The notes beneath the pieces are model-generated. The model saw only the letters and a program-made list of their open reading frames with translations. It was not told where the DNA came from and did not search any database. A stretch of DNA of 64,000 nt from Candidatus Chlorohelix allophototropha (lineage in GTDB: Bacteria; Chloroflexota; Chloroflexia; Chloroheliales; Chloroheliaceae): NCBI RefSeq assembly GCF_030389965.1, contig NZ_CP128399.1, forward strand, positions 2,594,934-2,658,933. Reading direction: 5' to 3'. The stretch's first letter is position 1. Each line of letters starts with the position of its first letter. Shown piece after piece: positions 25,201 through 32,807 of this stretch. Made by a program: the position numbers and the translations under genes.

Positions 25201-26882
25201 CGCCATTAGGTGCAGCGATATTCCTAATGAAATCGGGCACTGATATTACCGGTCCCGCTCCTTCTACAAAGCTAACGGCTACTCCAATTAACGGAGTAAC
25301 CAGCAGTGTAACCCTGAGTTGGAAAGGAAACGCCGATTCAGCCAGCTACAATGTATATCGCAGCGTAGTACATGGGGGCGGCTACGTCCTGATTGGCAAT
25401 AGCACCGTTACTTCTTTTACCGACACCAAAGTTACCAACGGTACAAGCTATTATTATGTGATACGTGGTGTGGATAGCCTCGGCAACGAAGGCAATAATT
25501 CCAACGAGGCAAATGCTACTCCCGCTTTCCCAATCGGCTATGCGGTGGTGCAGTGGCCCAAAACCATCACTCAAAATATCACCTCAAATTACGTGACTGT
25601 TTACGGACAGGTATGGATTAACGGTTTGACTGACGCAAACCTTGATCCTAGCCTCGTTAAAGCTCAACTGGGTTATGGTGTTTCCGGTAGCAATTCCGCC
25701 ACGTGGAGTTGGGCACCAATGAGTTTCAACGTTAAAGCGGGGAACAATTATGAGTATATGACCGGGCTTCGTGCAGATAAGGTTGGTATTTACAATTATC
25801 TAGTGCGTTTCTCGGACGATGGTGGTAGAACATGGGTTTATGGTGATCAAAATGGGATTGGTACGACTACTCCGGGCGTACTTACCCTGAATCCAAGTTC
25901 TGATACAACAGCCCCTAGCACTCCAGTGGCTTCAATTGATTACGGCGCTGCAAGCCTGACGGTAAGTTGGACAGCCTCAACCGACCCAGATAGTCCGGTG
26001 GCAGAATACCGTATCTATCGGGGTACTTCGCCCGGAGCAGAAGCGGCTACTGCCCTTGCGATAGTTTCGGGTAGCACGTTATCTTATCAGGATAATTCGG
26101 TTGCAGCAGGCGTAACCTACTATTATGCCGTTAAAGCTTTTGATACTTCTTTAAATGCCTCAGCCCCATCTAACGAAGTGTCGCACATCGTTACGCCAAA
26201 GATAGTCCAAGTCACTTTCCGGGTAAAAGTTCCCGCCTTCACCCCGTCTAGTGATCAGATTTATATAACAGGTCAGGCAGGGGGAGTATCTCCCGACCCA
26301 TTGTGTGGCTATTGCGGTGGCAACTCATCAACAGTAATGACCGAAACTGCGCCCGGTTCGCATATCTGGCAGATAACGCTGGGTATCCCCGAAGGCACGG
26401 CGATTAATTACAAGTACACTCGCGGAAACTACAACTTTGTAGAAGAGTGGGGTACAATTGTTGGTTTTACCAACCGGGATGGCGGGCTACACGTTCAAGC
26501 GGTCAGTCCGACCAATCTAACTCAGTTAGTGGATGATACCAGTGATACAAACCCTGATGACAATCATAAAGCGGTACAGAACTGGCGCGATGCGTTGGTA
26601 ACCGGCACAACCGCTTCTACAACCGCAATTGGGGTTACTTTCAATTGGGATGTAAAACCTACCGGAACTGATTTCTCCAATGCAATTTCAGTTACAGGCT
26701 CCGGTGGGGCTGTTGCGGGAACGATTACCCACGATAGCGCAAACAATAAGCTGGTTTTCACACCCACAACGCCACTTGCAGCGGGTACTTATACTGTCAC
26801 AGTGAACAATGTGGTTTCTTTGACGGTTCAAAATGACGGTGTATCAATTAGAACACCTTACACTTTCACCTTTACTGTATAG
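22278..26882 (+). CDS. Secreted multidomain GH13 alpha-glucanase (amylopullulanase-like)
   Basis: This extracellular enzyme would cleave starch, glycogen or pullulan. Of 1534 residues, the first 37 or so are a signal peptide (cleavage likely after FVQA). Two X25-type modules with GNWDP and SWNENYG motifs follow, then an N-terminal beta domain and the GH13 barrel. GH13 markers are GGDLKGIIEKLNYLKNLGI, DGVFNH, the nucleophile D664 in GWRFDV, acid/base E695 in IIAEAW and D775 in LLDSHDT. The C-terminal part has two fibronectin-III-like domains separated by another beta module, a CBM20-like starch-binding module and a Big_5-like Ig domain. ATG 22278 sits at ideal distance from AAGGAGAGG; a TTG directly before it is not needed. 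The gene stands alone between strong terminators. Confidence 0.92.
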   Translation: MRTNQKRRASHTLVMLCMLLSSVLTTFSGAISFVQAANTPNPTSVTIAGSLQTAIGCPGNWDPTCASAHLDYNTNNDVWAKSWAVPTGNYEYKAALNNSWNENYGLNAASGGANIPLNLTANTSVKFYYDHKTNWITDNVNSIIATVPGDFQQQLGCSGNWDPSCLRTWLEDPSGSGTYSFETKSLLKGSYQGKVAIGESWNENYGQGGLPGGANISFVVVADHAKVTFKYDPKSHILSISSGHQLDNNVEYDGLSHNSRDTLYRTPSGAVNPGTPVSLRFRTFHNDAANVTIRLYDTAIGHEDKEPMTIAASNVDCYDPALTSNGDTCDFWEYTYTPSALGTVYYRFIITDGTATAYYSDNLPRYGGLGEATPNERDNGFRLNIVDPKFKVIPWVENGVMYQIFPDRFRNGENGNDPKPTDPRYDYPAPANATPQQIQAANDAQIMLKNWSDLPEGYCRAYTNLTTPCNESAKGRDYFGGDLKGIIEKLNYLKNLGITIIYLNPIFESGSNHGYDTRDYTKISQYFGTNSDFKDLVKEADARGIQIVLDGVFNHMSSDSPFFDRYHHYSTVGACEDVNSQYRSWFVFHDVTPGTGVCVDSQNRQNSATYDGWAGFDSIPVIVKRDATNPNKPYAPVAKYFYSDSKTSIANIWLKRGAAGWRFDVMTDPSFPDSYWQQLRTITKGIDPDEIIIAEAWHWYDNLPLTHGNEADTAMGYRFRNAVLGLLGAVDNKGFDEEGNPNLPPSTFAKRMDSMREDYADATYYTFQNLLDSHDTKRLLWSLTPGNENRQDKEFNAANLALGEQRQRIAALVQMTVPGTPTIYYGDEIGLTGADDPDDRRTFPWSDLENGLVDTRCTTAASTSAKGKKDPYFGACGDHSLFDWYQNLIQVRKSNPVLRNGKLTFLLTDDTNKTLAYAMRNGNNLAIIVVNRNESATQTITVPTGSYLRDGVNLTDSIGGGSITTTAGKFSVNLAPLGAAIFLMKSGTDITGPAPSTKLTATPINGVTSSVTLSWKGNADSASYNVYRSVVHGGGYVLIGNSTVTSFTDTKVTNGTSYYYVIRGVDSLGNEGNNSNEANATPAFPIGYAVVQWPKTITQNITSNYVTVYGQVWINGLTDANLDPSLVKAQLGYGVSGSNSATWSWAPMSFNVKAGNNYEYMTGLRADKVGIYNYLVRFSDDGGRTWVYGDQNGIGTTTPGVLTLNPSSDTTAPSTPVASIDYGAASLTVSWTASTDPDSPVAEYRIYRGTSPGAEAATALAIVSGSTLSYQDNSVAAGVTYYYAVKAFDTSLNASAPSNEVSHIVTPKIVQVTFRVKVPAFTPSSDQIYITGQAGGVSPDPLCGYCGGNSSTVMTETAPGSHIWQITLGIPEGTAINYKYTRGNYNFVEEWGTIVGFTNRDGGLHVQAVSPTNLTQLVDDTSDTNPDDNHKAVQNWRDALVTGTTASTTAIGVTFNWDVKPTGTDFSNAISVTGSGGAVAGTITHDSANNKLVFTPTTPLAAGTYTVTVNNVVSLTVQNDGVSIRTPYTFTFTV

Positions 26883-26895
26883 GTGATATATAGAG

Positions 26896-26926
26896 GAACC
26901 GACCTCGAAAGGGTCGGTTCTTTTTT
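26896..26926 (+). terminator. Rho-independent terminator of the glucanase gene
   Basis: A 9-bp stem (GAACCGACC at 26896-26904 with GGTCGGTTC at 26912-26920) is followed by six T. Confidence 0.92.
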
Positions 26927-27022
26927 ATTTAGCAAATTTCAAATTGCTTTGTAGCAAAACTAACAAGGGCAATTAAGGATATAATATTATGACGATACTA
27001 AAACAAATAGAAAGCTAGATCA

Positions 27023-28153
27023 ATGGCAACAAATATTCGCGTAAAACAATATCGTGAAAACTGGCAGTCAGAGATGGATAATGTGACGTTATATCGCGCC
27101 CTCTCCGACATCGAAAAACAACCGCAGCTAAAAGAAGTATACAAACGTATGGCTGACGTAGAAGAAGTTCATGCCAAGTTGTGGGAGAGCAAACTTAAAG
27201 AATTCAATCCGGTGTTTCCCGCACATAACCCGGGTTGGCGAGCGCGAGCGCTTATCTGGCTGGCACAGAAATTCGGCACTCAATTTGTTCTTCCAACCAT
27301 CGCTAATCGTGAGCAGGTTGATAGCCACGCATATGATAAACAGCCTGAAGCACAAGCCGCCAATCTCCCCCGCGACGAGCAGACACATGCGCTGTTATTA
27401 CGTACTATCACCGGAGCATCTCCCGAAGGAATGGTGGGCAGCCAAGTAGCCCAACTGGAAGGACGGCATCGTGGCTCAGGCGGTAACGCTCTAAGAGCCG
27501 CGGTGTTAGGCTCCAATGACGGGCTGGTATCCAATTTGAGCCTTGTTATGGGTGTGGCTGGCGCGGATTTGGCAGGGCATACCATTCTCATTACCGGAAT
27601 TGCCGGGTTACTGGCAGGAGCATGCTCAATGGCGTTAGGGGAATGGCTATCCGTGCAAAGCGCTCGCGAACTGTACGAGCGACAGATTAGTATTGAAAAA
27701 CAAGAGTTGACGGAAGCCCCTGAAGTGGAAACCGAAGAACTAGCATTAATCTATCAAGCTAAAGGATTGCCAAAAGAAGAAGCGCAGGCGCTAGCTCAAA
27801 AATTGATTGGCGATAATAGTACCGCGCTGGATACACTCTCTCGCGAAGAACTGGGTATAGACCCTGACGAATTAGGCGGTTCGGCTTGGGTTGCGGCTGG
27901 AACTTCATTTTTATTATTCGCGCTTGGCGCAATAATTCCGGTATTACCCTATTTCTTTGTTTCGGGACTAATGGGCGCAGCAATAAGTGGGGCGTTGAGC
28001 GCAGTTGCGCTATTCTTGATAGGGGCAGGTATAACACTGCTAACCGGACGCAACACCCTGTATTCCGGCTTCCGGCAAGTGCTATTCGGTTTACTGGCAG
28101 CAGGTGTAACGTTTGGTGTTGGCAAACTTATCGGTGTAGCATTAGCAGGATGA
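27023..28153 (+). CDS. VIT1/CCC1-family iron/manganese transporter with N-terminal ferritin-like domain
   Basis: The protein is a fusion. The first 150 or so residues are a rubrerythrin/ferritin-like helical domain with Glu and His metal ligands (MADVEEVHAKLWESKL and DEQTHALLL). The remaining 220 are a CCC1/VIT1 transporter with the GSNDGLVSNLSLVMGVAGA signature and five predicted membrane segments. Family members move Fe2+ or Mn2+ out of the cytoplasm, and the ferritin-like part may bind or oxidise iron on delivery. A cytoplasmic helical region (EAPEVETEELALIYQ) between membrane segments is the usual metal-binding domain. The ATG has a poor ribosome-binding site. It stands alone. Confidence 0.88.
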   Translation: MATNIRVKQYRENWQSEMDNVTLYRALSDIEKQPQLKEVYKRMADVEEVHAKLWESKLKEFNPVFPAHNPGWRARALIWLAQKFGTQFVLPTIANREQVDSHAYDKQPEAQAANLPRDEQTHALLLRTITGASPEGMVGSQVAQLEGRHRGSGGNALRAAVLGSNDGLVSNLSLVMGVAGADLAGHTILITGIAGLLAGACSMALGEWLSVQSARELYERQISIEKQELTEAPEVETEELALIYQAKGLPKEEAQALAQKLIGDNSTALDTLSREELGIDPDELGGSAWVAAGTSFLLFALGAIIPVLPYFFVSGLMGAAISGALSAVALFLIGAGITLLTGRNTLYSGFRQVLFGLLAAGVTFGVGKLIGVALAG

Positions 28154-28256
28154 GCCTTGCTCTCTTAAAATTCACGCAAAAGGAATTTACATAGGCTTAG
28201 CTATGCTCTATAATAAGTAATGTATCACTTGCCACTGTCATATTAACTGTACCGGC

Positions 28257-28309
28257 AAATAAAAAAAATAATACTAGCCCGTTAAGCTGGCAAGCAAATA
28301 GTACGGGCT
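28257..28309 (-). terminator. Terminator-like hairpin facing the minus strand, with no minus-strand gene to terminate
   Basis: AGCCCGT (28276-28282) pairs with ACGGGCT (28303-28309). On the minus strand the stem is followed by a long T-rich tail (complement of the A-run at 28257-28268). All flanking genes are on the plus strand, where the stem has no T-run. It may end an antisense or small RNA, or be chance. Confidence 0.3.
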
Positions 28310-28348
28310 GGAATAGTGGTCTAGCAAATATTTTGCAGGAGGGCAAAT

Positions 28349-28591
28349 ATGGGCATTGGCTGGTTGGCTATGATACCCGCAATAATACTGGCGGTTGTTC
28401 CTTATCTTATTATTAAAAAAGGGCGCTGGTGGCCGGGCGCATTTGGTTGGATGCTAATAATTTTAGCCATAGGTGTTCTGGCATCGGAAGGTTTCCGCAA
28501 TCTAGGACCTGTTGGTTTAGCCGGGATTTTTTTTGGAACTGTTCTGGGATTCGCTGGACTTTTAGGCGGACCAAGCAGTCCGGCTAGATAG
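28349..28591 (+). CDS. Small membrane protein, unknown function
   Basis: The 80-residue protein is almost entirely hydrophobic, with two or three membrane segments (about residues 4-20, 28-45 and 52-73) separated by a basic turn KKGRWW. An AGGAGG ribosome-binding site lies 6 bases before the ATG, so it is well supported as a translated gene. I recognise no family. It is preceded by a 195-base gap and followed by a terminator and the PAC2 gene. Confidence 0.7.
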   Translation: MGIGWLAMIPAIILAVVPYLIIKKGRWWPGAFGWMLIILAIGVLASEGFRNLGPVGLAGIFFGTVLGFAGLLGGPSSPAR

Positions 28592-28617
28592 AATCAGGTC
28601 TGCGCCGAGCAGCTGAG

Positions 28618-28651
28618 GCGGGCCTGCAATAAGGCCCGCAATTTTATTTTT
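28618..28651 (+). terminator. Rho-independent terminator between the small membrane protein and the PAC2 gene
   Basis: An 8-bp G/C stem (28618-28625 with 28632-28639) is followed by a T-rich tail up to 28651. It ends just 14 bases before the start codon of the PAC2 gene, leaving no room for a promoter between. Confidence 0.8.
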
Positions 28652-28665
28652 GGGGGCAAAACTTT

Positions 28666-29628
28666 ATGGGTTTTATCCAGACTATCAGCGAGAATTGGCC
28701 AGAGCTTGAGAATACTCTGCTTGTTGGCGCATTCTCTGGCTGGAATGATGCTGCTGCAGGCGCAACAACTACAATTCGGCTACTTTCAGAAAAATCTCAG
28801 GTGGAAGCTTTTGCTTCAATTGATCCCGAAGAATTTTACATGTTTTCCGATACCCGCCCTGAAATTAGCATTACCAAGGAAGGCTTGCGCGAGCTAACCT
28901 GGCCCACTATCGAATTTTCGGCTGCTAAATACGTACCGGGCATAAATCGTTCCCTCGTTACTGTGACAGGAATAGAACCCGATCTAAAATGGCGAACTTT
29001 CACCGATACGTTTATTGAGATATGCAAACGCTGTAACGTCACTGAGGTGATATTGCTTGGCGCAATGGTTGCGACAGTACCGCATACCCGCCCTGTTCCA
29101 CTCAGTGGTTGGAGTACCATTCCAGAACGCCAAGTTTTACTTGAGCAATTAGGTGTGACCCGCTCTCGCTATGAAGGTCCCACCGGAATGGTAGGCACGC
29201 TACTCACACGCTTTCAAGCTGAAAATATTCCATATTCTTCTATCTGGGGCGTATCGCCGAGTTACCTATCGGTCAGCCCTAACTGGAAAGTAGCCGAGCG
29301 GTTGTTGGGTGCATTAAATCGTATTTATAACTTTAGCATGGATTTGAGCGAGTTGAGTACGCTTTCCCTGCGTTTTGAAGCGCAAGTCGCCGAAGCAGTA
29401 GCCCGGCAAGCAGACATCGCTACCTTTGTACAAGCATTGGAAGAAAATTACGATAGGGGCTTTAAAGACATATCGGGGGATGATGACGAGGGTGATGAAG
29501 GTTGGGGCGATGGCAGCCACGAAGAAGAAGGGGAGTTACCTAGCGCCGACATCCTAATACAGGAATTGGAGCGACAGCTTCGCAAACAGCGCGAGAATAA
29601 CAACGATAGAGGTTCTTCAAATACCTAA
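28666..29628 (+). CDS. PAC2 family protein
   Basis: This belongs to the PAC2 superfamily, named after the eukaryotic proteasome-assembly chaperone and widespread in archaea and actinobacteria, where its function is largely unknown. The 320-residue protein has the typical N-terminal LLVGAFSGWNDAAAGATTTI and the VILLGAMVATVPHTRPVPL strand, then SRYEGPTGMVGTL, all conserved in bacterial members. The last 60 residues are a highly acidic linker (SGDDDEGDEGWGDG) followed by an amphipathic basic helix, an addition to the core. A GGGGG ribosome-binding site stands before the ATG. No proteasome gene is in the window. Confidence 0.85.
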   Translation: MGFIQTISENWPELENTLLVGAFSGWNDAAAGATTTIRLLSEKSQVEAFASIDPEEFYMFSDTRPEISITKEGLRELTWPTIEFSAAKYVPGINRSLVTVTGIEPDLKWRTFTDTFIEICKRCNVTEVILLGAMVATVPHTRPVPLSGWSTIPERQVLLEQLGVTRSRYEGPTGMVGTLLTRFQAENIPYSSIWGVSPSYLSVSPNWKVAERLLGALNRIYNFSMDLSELSTLSLRFEAQVAEAVARQADIATFVQALEENYDRGFKDISGDDDEGDEGWGDGSHEEEGELPSADILIQELERQLRKQRENNNDRGSSNT

Positions 29629-29646
29629 TACCTCTGGCATCTGTTT

Positions 29647-29690
29647 ATCGCCTTGCATCCGGTTAGCTATAACGGGGCAGGCGATTTTTT
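29647..29690 (+). terminator. Rho-independent terminator of the PAC2 gene
   Basis: ATCGCCT (29647-29653) pairs with AGGCGAT (29679-29685), followed by six T. The 25-base loop can itself fold on CCG/CGG. Confidence 0.75.
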
Positions 29691-29826
29691 ATTGGCTAAT
29701 TCTCATTATTAAACCTCTCTACTCCTTTTAATGTTCATAATTGGAAAAGCGAGAAATCCCCACCTGATTTATAATATAACAGCATGAAATCCTAAAGCTC
29801 TGATGTAAAATATAGAGAGGTTAGAG

Positions 29827-30405
29827 ATGAACGTACTGGAAGCTATCAAATCAAGGAAAAGCGTCGGCAAGGTCACTGAGAAAAAGCCTACCCGCGCACA
29901 AATAGAAATCTTGTTGGACGCGGCTTGCCAAGCGCCAAACCACCATATGGTTGAACCGTGGCGTTATTTTGTAGTTGCAGGTGAGACGCGGGCAGAATTG
30001 AGCAAAATCATGGGCGAATCGCTTAAGGCAAAGCTGGGAAATACGACAGACGATAAAGCGCAAGCATTGATTGAAAAAGAATGCCACAAACTATTGCGCG
30101 CCCCAGTGGTGATTATCGCAGCTTCGCTAAAGCCTTCTTCCCCTAAAGTTGTTGATATTGAAAACGTGGAAGCTGTAGCAGCAGCCGTTCAAAATATGCT
30201 ACTGGCAGCGCAAGAAATCGGGCTTGGCGCTATCTGGCGAACGGGTGACCCGGCATACGATCCGGCAATTAAGGCTTTTCTAGGTCTAGAACCGGAAGAA
30301 CACATTGTAGCTTTTGTTTATTTAGGCTATCCGGCTATGCCAAATACCGAGCGCACCTCTAATCAATTCGAAAATAAAACCCGGTGGTTGGGTTGGGAAG
30401 ATTAG
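29827..30405 (+). CDS. Nitroreductase family protein
   Basis: This is an FMN-dependent NAD(P)H oxidoreductase of the nitroreductase fold. Of 192 residues, the N-terminal AIKSRKSVGKVTEKKPT matches the family's phosphate-binding RRSxR-type segment with the arginines partly replaced by lysine. APNHHMVEPWRYFVV is the FMN-contact block, AAVQNMLLAAQEIGLGAIW the dimer helix and GLEPEEHIVAFVYLGYP the C-terminal signature. GAGAGG stands before the ATG. A kinase-like gene follows 20 bases downstream. The physiological substrate of such enzymes is usually a quinone, flavin or nitro compound; it cannot be told here. Confidence 0.88.
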   Translation: MNVLEAIKSRKSVGKVTEKKPTRAQIEILLDAACQAPNHHMVEPWRYFVVAGETRAELSKIMGESLKAKLGNTTDDKAQALIEKECHKLLRAPVVIIAASLKPSSPKVVDIENVEAVAAAVQNMLLAAQEIGLGAIWRTGDPAYDPAIKAFLGLEPEEHIVAFVYLGYPAMPNTERTSNQFENKTRWLGWED

Positions 30406-30425
30406 AAGCGTGTAGCGTTAAATAA

Positions 30426-31328
30426 ATGTCGGATTATAGACTTAGAAAATATCGTGCCGCTATCAAAGAACATTTCCCAGATTTTGAGGTAAAGCGAGTT
30501 GCTTACCTTGCGGAAGGTTGGGATAGCGTCGCCTGTCAGGTAAATGGGCAGTATATTTTTCGCTTTCCGAAACGCCCGGAGGTTGAGCTAGAACTAAGCA
30601 AAGAAATAGCCTTATTACCTGAACTCGCACCACATTTGCCTTTGCCGATACCGCATTTCGAATTTGTAGCAAAGAGTGGTGGGAGGTTTTTTCCTTTTGT
30701 TTTTGCTGGATACCGCAAGTTGGTAGGAATACCGCTGGAAGATTGCCCGATTGGAACCGAAAAAGAAGAATGGTGGAAACAGTCGCTCGGTCATTTTTTA
30801 AGTGCCCTACACCGCTTTCCGGTGGAAAGAGCGCGCGAATTGGGCGTTAGAGATATGGCGCTGGTATCGCAACCGACTAAGCCTTATAATTGGCGCGATA
30901 ATGTTTTGGCTTATTATCATTTGGTGCAAAATCAGGTTTTGGGGTTACTAAGCCAAAGCGAACGGGAAAAATTGATGGGTCTTTTCGAGAGTTACCTGCA
31001 ATATGAACCCGGTTTTTCCTTTGAGCCAAAGCTGATACACGCCGATATTAATCCCGAACATATTCTGTTAGACCTAAAGAAAAAGACGGTTAGTGGCATT
31101 ATTGACTTCGGAGATTGCTGTATTGGCGACCCGGCGCTGGATATACCGGAGGGAGTCGAACTGTATTACGGTGGTACATTAGGGGAAGGGTGGCAAAAGC
31201 GTCGTGAATTTTATCGACACTTATCACCTTTAGATAGTATTATTTTCGGCATTGAACACGATAGCCCTGCGCTGATTGAATTGGGCATAAACCTATTGCG
31301 CGATATATTAATTGAGGAGAACCAATGA
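30426..31328 (+). CDS. Aminoglycoside phosphotransferase-family kinase
   Basis: This small-molecule kinase has the eukaryotic-kinase-like APH fold. The 300-residue protein shows the nucleotide-binding start (VAYLAEGWDSVACQV with a following lysine in FRFPKR), the catalytic loop LIHADINPEHILLD (catalytic Asp in HAD) and the metal motif IIDFGDCCIGDPALD. The usual catalytic-loop Asn is His (PEH), a variant seen in some macrolide-kinase-like branches. It need not confer resistance; many members act on sugars or amines. Its stop overlaps the aroA start by four bases (ATGA), so the two genes are translated together. Confidence 0.85.
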   Translation: MSDYRLRKYRAAIKEHFPDFEVKRVAYLAEGWDSVACQVNGQYIFRFPKRPEVELELSKEIALLPELAPHLPLPIPHFEFVAKSGGRFFPFVFAGYRKLVGIPLEDCPIGTEKEEWWKQSLGHFLSALHRFPVERARELGVRDMALVSQPTKPYNWRDNVLAYYHLVQNQVLGLLSQSEREKLMGLFESYLQYEPGFSFEPKLIHADINPEHILLDLKKKTVSGIIDFGDCCIGDPALDIPEGVELYYGGTLGEGWQKRREFYRHLSPLDSIIFGIEHDSPALIELGINLLRDILIEENQ

Positions 31329-32665
31329 GCCGGAATCAAGCGGTACTGGAAGCAATTGATCAACATAGAATAAAATTAAGAGGGGCTGCCCAATTACGAG
31401 GCGAACTAACCGTACCGGGGGATAAATCCATCAGCCACCGTTCGGTTATTTTTAATGCTATAGCAAGTGGCGAAGCTTTTATCACCAACTTCCTGCCCGG
31501 TGAGGATTGCCTAAGCAGCATCGAATGTATGCGCGCGATGGGAGTTGAAATAGAGCTAGATGATACAGCCCGCACCGTCCGAGTCAAGGGCAAAAGCATC
31601 AGAGGCTTAACCGAAAGCGCCGAAGTGCTGAACGCCGGAAATAGTGGTACAACTACGCGCCTGCTCACCGGTTTACTGTCAGGACAAAACTTCTACAGCG
31701 TGATAACCGGAGATAGCTCATTACGTAGCCGCCCAATGGGGCGAGTGATAAACCCAATGCGACAGATGGGAGCGCAAATCTGGGGACGCAAAGGTGATAC
31801 CCTTGCGCCGCTCAGTATCAAGGGAACAACGCTTAAGGGTATAAATTATAGTTTGCCGGTAGCCAGCGCGCAACTTAAAAGCGCGATTCTGCTGGCGGCG
31901 TTATATGCCGAGGGAGAAACCCATCTTAGCGGTTTAATTGACAGCCGGGATCATACCGAGCGCATGCTCAAAGCAATGGGTGCGCCTTTGCTGGTAAGCG
32001 CAGAAGAATTGGTGATGAAAGGGCCTGCTACCGAATTAATCGCGCAAAATGTAAGCGTTCCCGGCGACATCAGCAGTGCAGCTTTCTGGTTAGTAGCGGC
32101 AAGTGTTCACCCCGATGCCGACCTGACTCTAAAAAATGTTGGGGTCAATCCCACTCGTACCGGTATAATTGATGTATTAGGTGAGATGGGCGCAAATATC
32201 ACCCTGATTAATGAGCGAGAAGTTGCCGGCGAACCGGTAGCCGACATTCGAGTTGTATCGGCTGAATTGCGGGGTACAAGTGTAAGCGGCAACCTGATTC
32301 CCCGCTTGGTTGACGAGATTCCTGCTCTGGCAGTCGCTGCGATTCTAGCGCGTAGCAATACCTGTATCAGTGATGCCGCAGAGCTTAGAGTAAAAGAGAC
32401 CGACCGAATTGCTACTATTTGCAGCGAGTTAGGACAGTTAGGAGCAATCCTTGAAGCTCATCCGGATGGTATGACGATTCAAGCAGGCGCAAAATTGCGA
32501 GGCGCAACTGTGCAGAGTCATGGAGACCACCGAATGGCAATGTCGCTGGCAATTGCCGGGCTATTACTCCCTGAAGGTGAGGAGCTAGAAATAGCTGATT
32601 ATCGCTGTGCAGATGTATCCTACCCCGGCTTTTGGAGTGATTTGGAAAAAATCATTATAATATAA
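31325..32665 (+). CDS. aroA: 3-phosphoshikimate 1-carboxyvinyltransferase (EPSP synthase)
   Basis: This enzyme joins phosphoenolpyruvate to shikimate 3-phosphate, the sixth step of the shikimate pathway. The 446-residue protein has all family signatures: PGDKSISHRSVIFNAIASG, NAGNSGTTTRLLTGLLSGQ, SLRSRPMGRVINPMRQMGA, the catalytic-region DEIPALAVAAI, LRVKETDRIATICSELGQLG and HGDHRMAMSLAIAGL. The LNAGNSGTTTR loop has the Gly-Asn-Ser-Gly-Thr-Thr order rather than the GNAGTA of class I plant-type enzymes. GAGGAG stands before the ATG, which overlaps the stop of the upstream kinase gene. Confidence 0.97.
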   Translation: MSRNQAVLEAIDQHRIKLRGAAQLRGELTVPGDKSISHRSVIFNAIASGEAFITNFLPGEDCLSSIECMRAMGVEIELDDTARTVRVKGKSIRGLTESAEVLNAGNSGTTTRLLTGLLSGQNFYSVITGDSSLRSRPMGRVINPMRQMGAQIWGRKGDTLAPLSIKGTTLKGINYSLPVASAQLKSAILLAALYAEGETHLSGLIDSRDHTERMLKAMGAPLLVSAEELVMKGPATELIAQNVSVPGDISSAAFWLVAASVHPDADLTLKNVGVNPTRTGIIDVLGEMGANITLINEREVAGEPVADIRVVSAELRGTSVSGNLIPRLVDEIPALAVAAILARSNTCISDAAELRVKETDRIATICSELGQLGAILEAHPDGMTIQAGAKLRGATVQSHGDHRMAMSLAIAGLLLPEGEELEIADYRCADVSYPGFWSDLEKIIII

Positions 32666-32694
32666 GAATTGCAAAGAATTTGTTAAGAAAAGTC

Positions 32695-32723
32695 TTGAAT
32701 ATTTATTTTTAATAAGGTAAAAT
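32695..32723 (+). promoter_or_regulatory. Possible sigma-70 promoter of the kinase-receiver hybrid gene
   Basis: TTGAAT (32695-32700), a 17-base spacer and TAAAAT (32718-32723) lie 85 bases before the start codon and point at the next gene. Confidence 0.5.
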
Positions 32724-32807
32724 CGTATCAAATTATTCCAATTCTGTTTGGGTGAAATGTTTCAAATTACTATATAAATAGATTTAGCCACAAGTTGGGA
32801 TAACCAG

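Noticed and set aside
30426-31328. Antibiotic-resistance determinant based on the aminoglycoside phosphotransferase fold.
   Set aside because: The fold is common to many metabolic kinases, the gene is coupled to aroA, and no mobile element is near.
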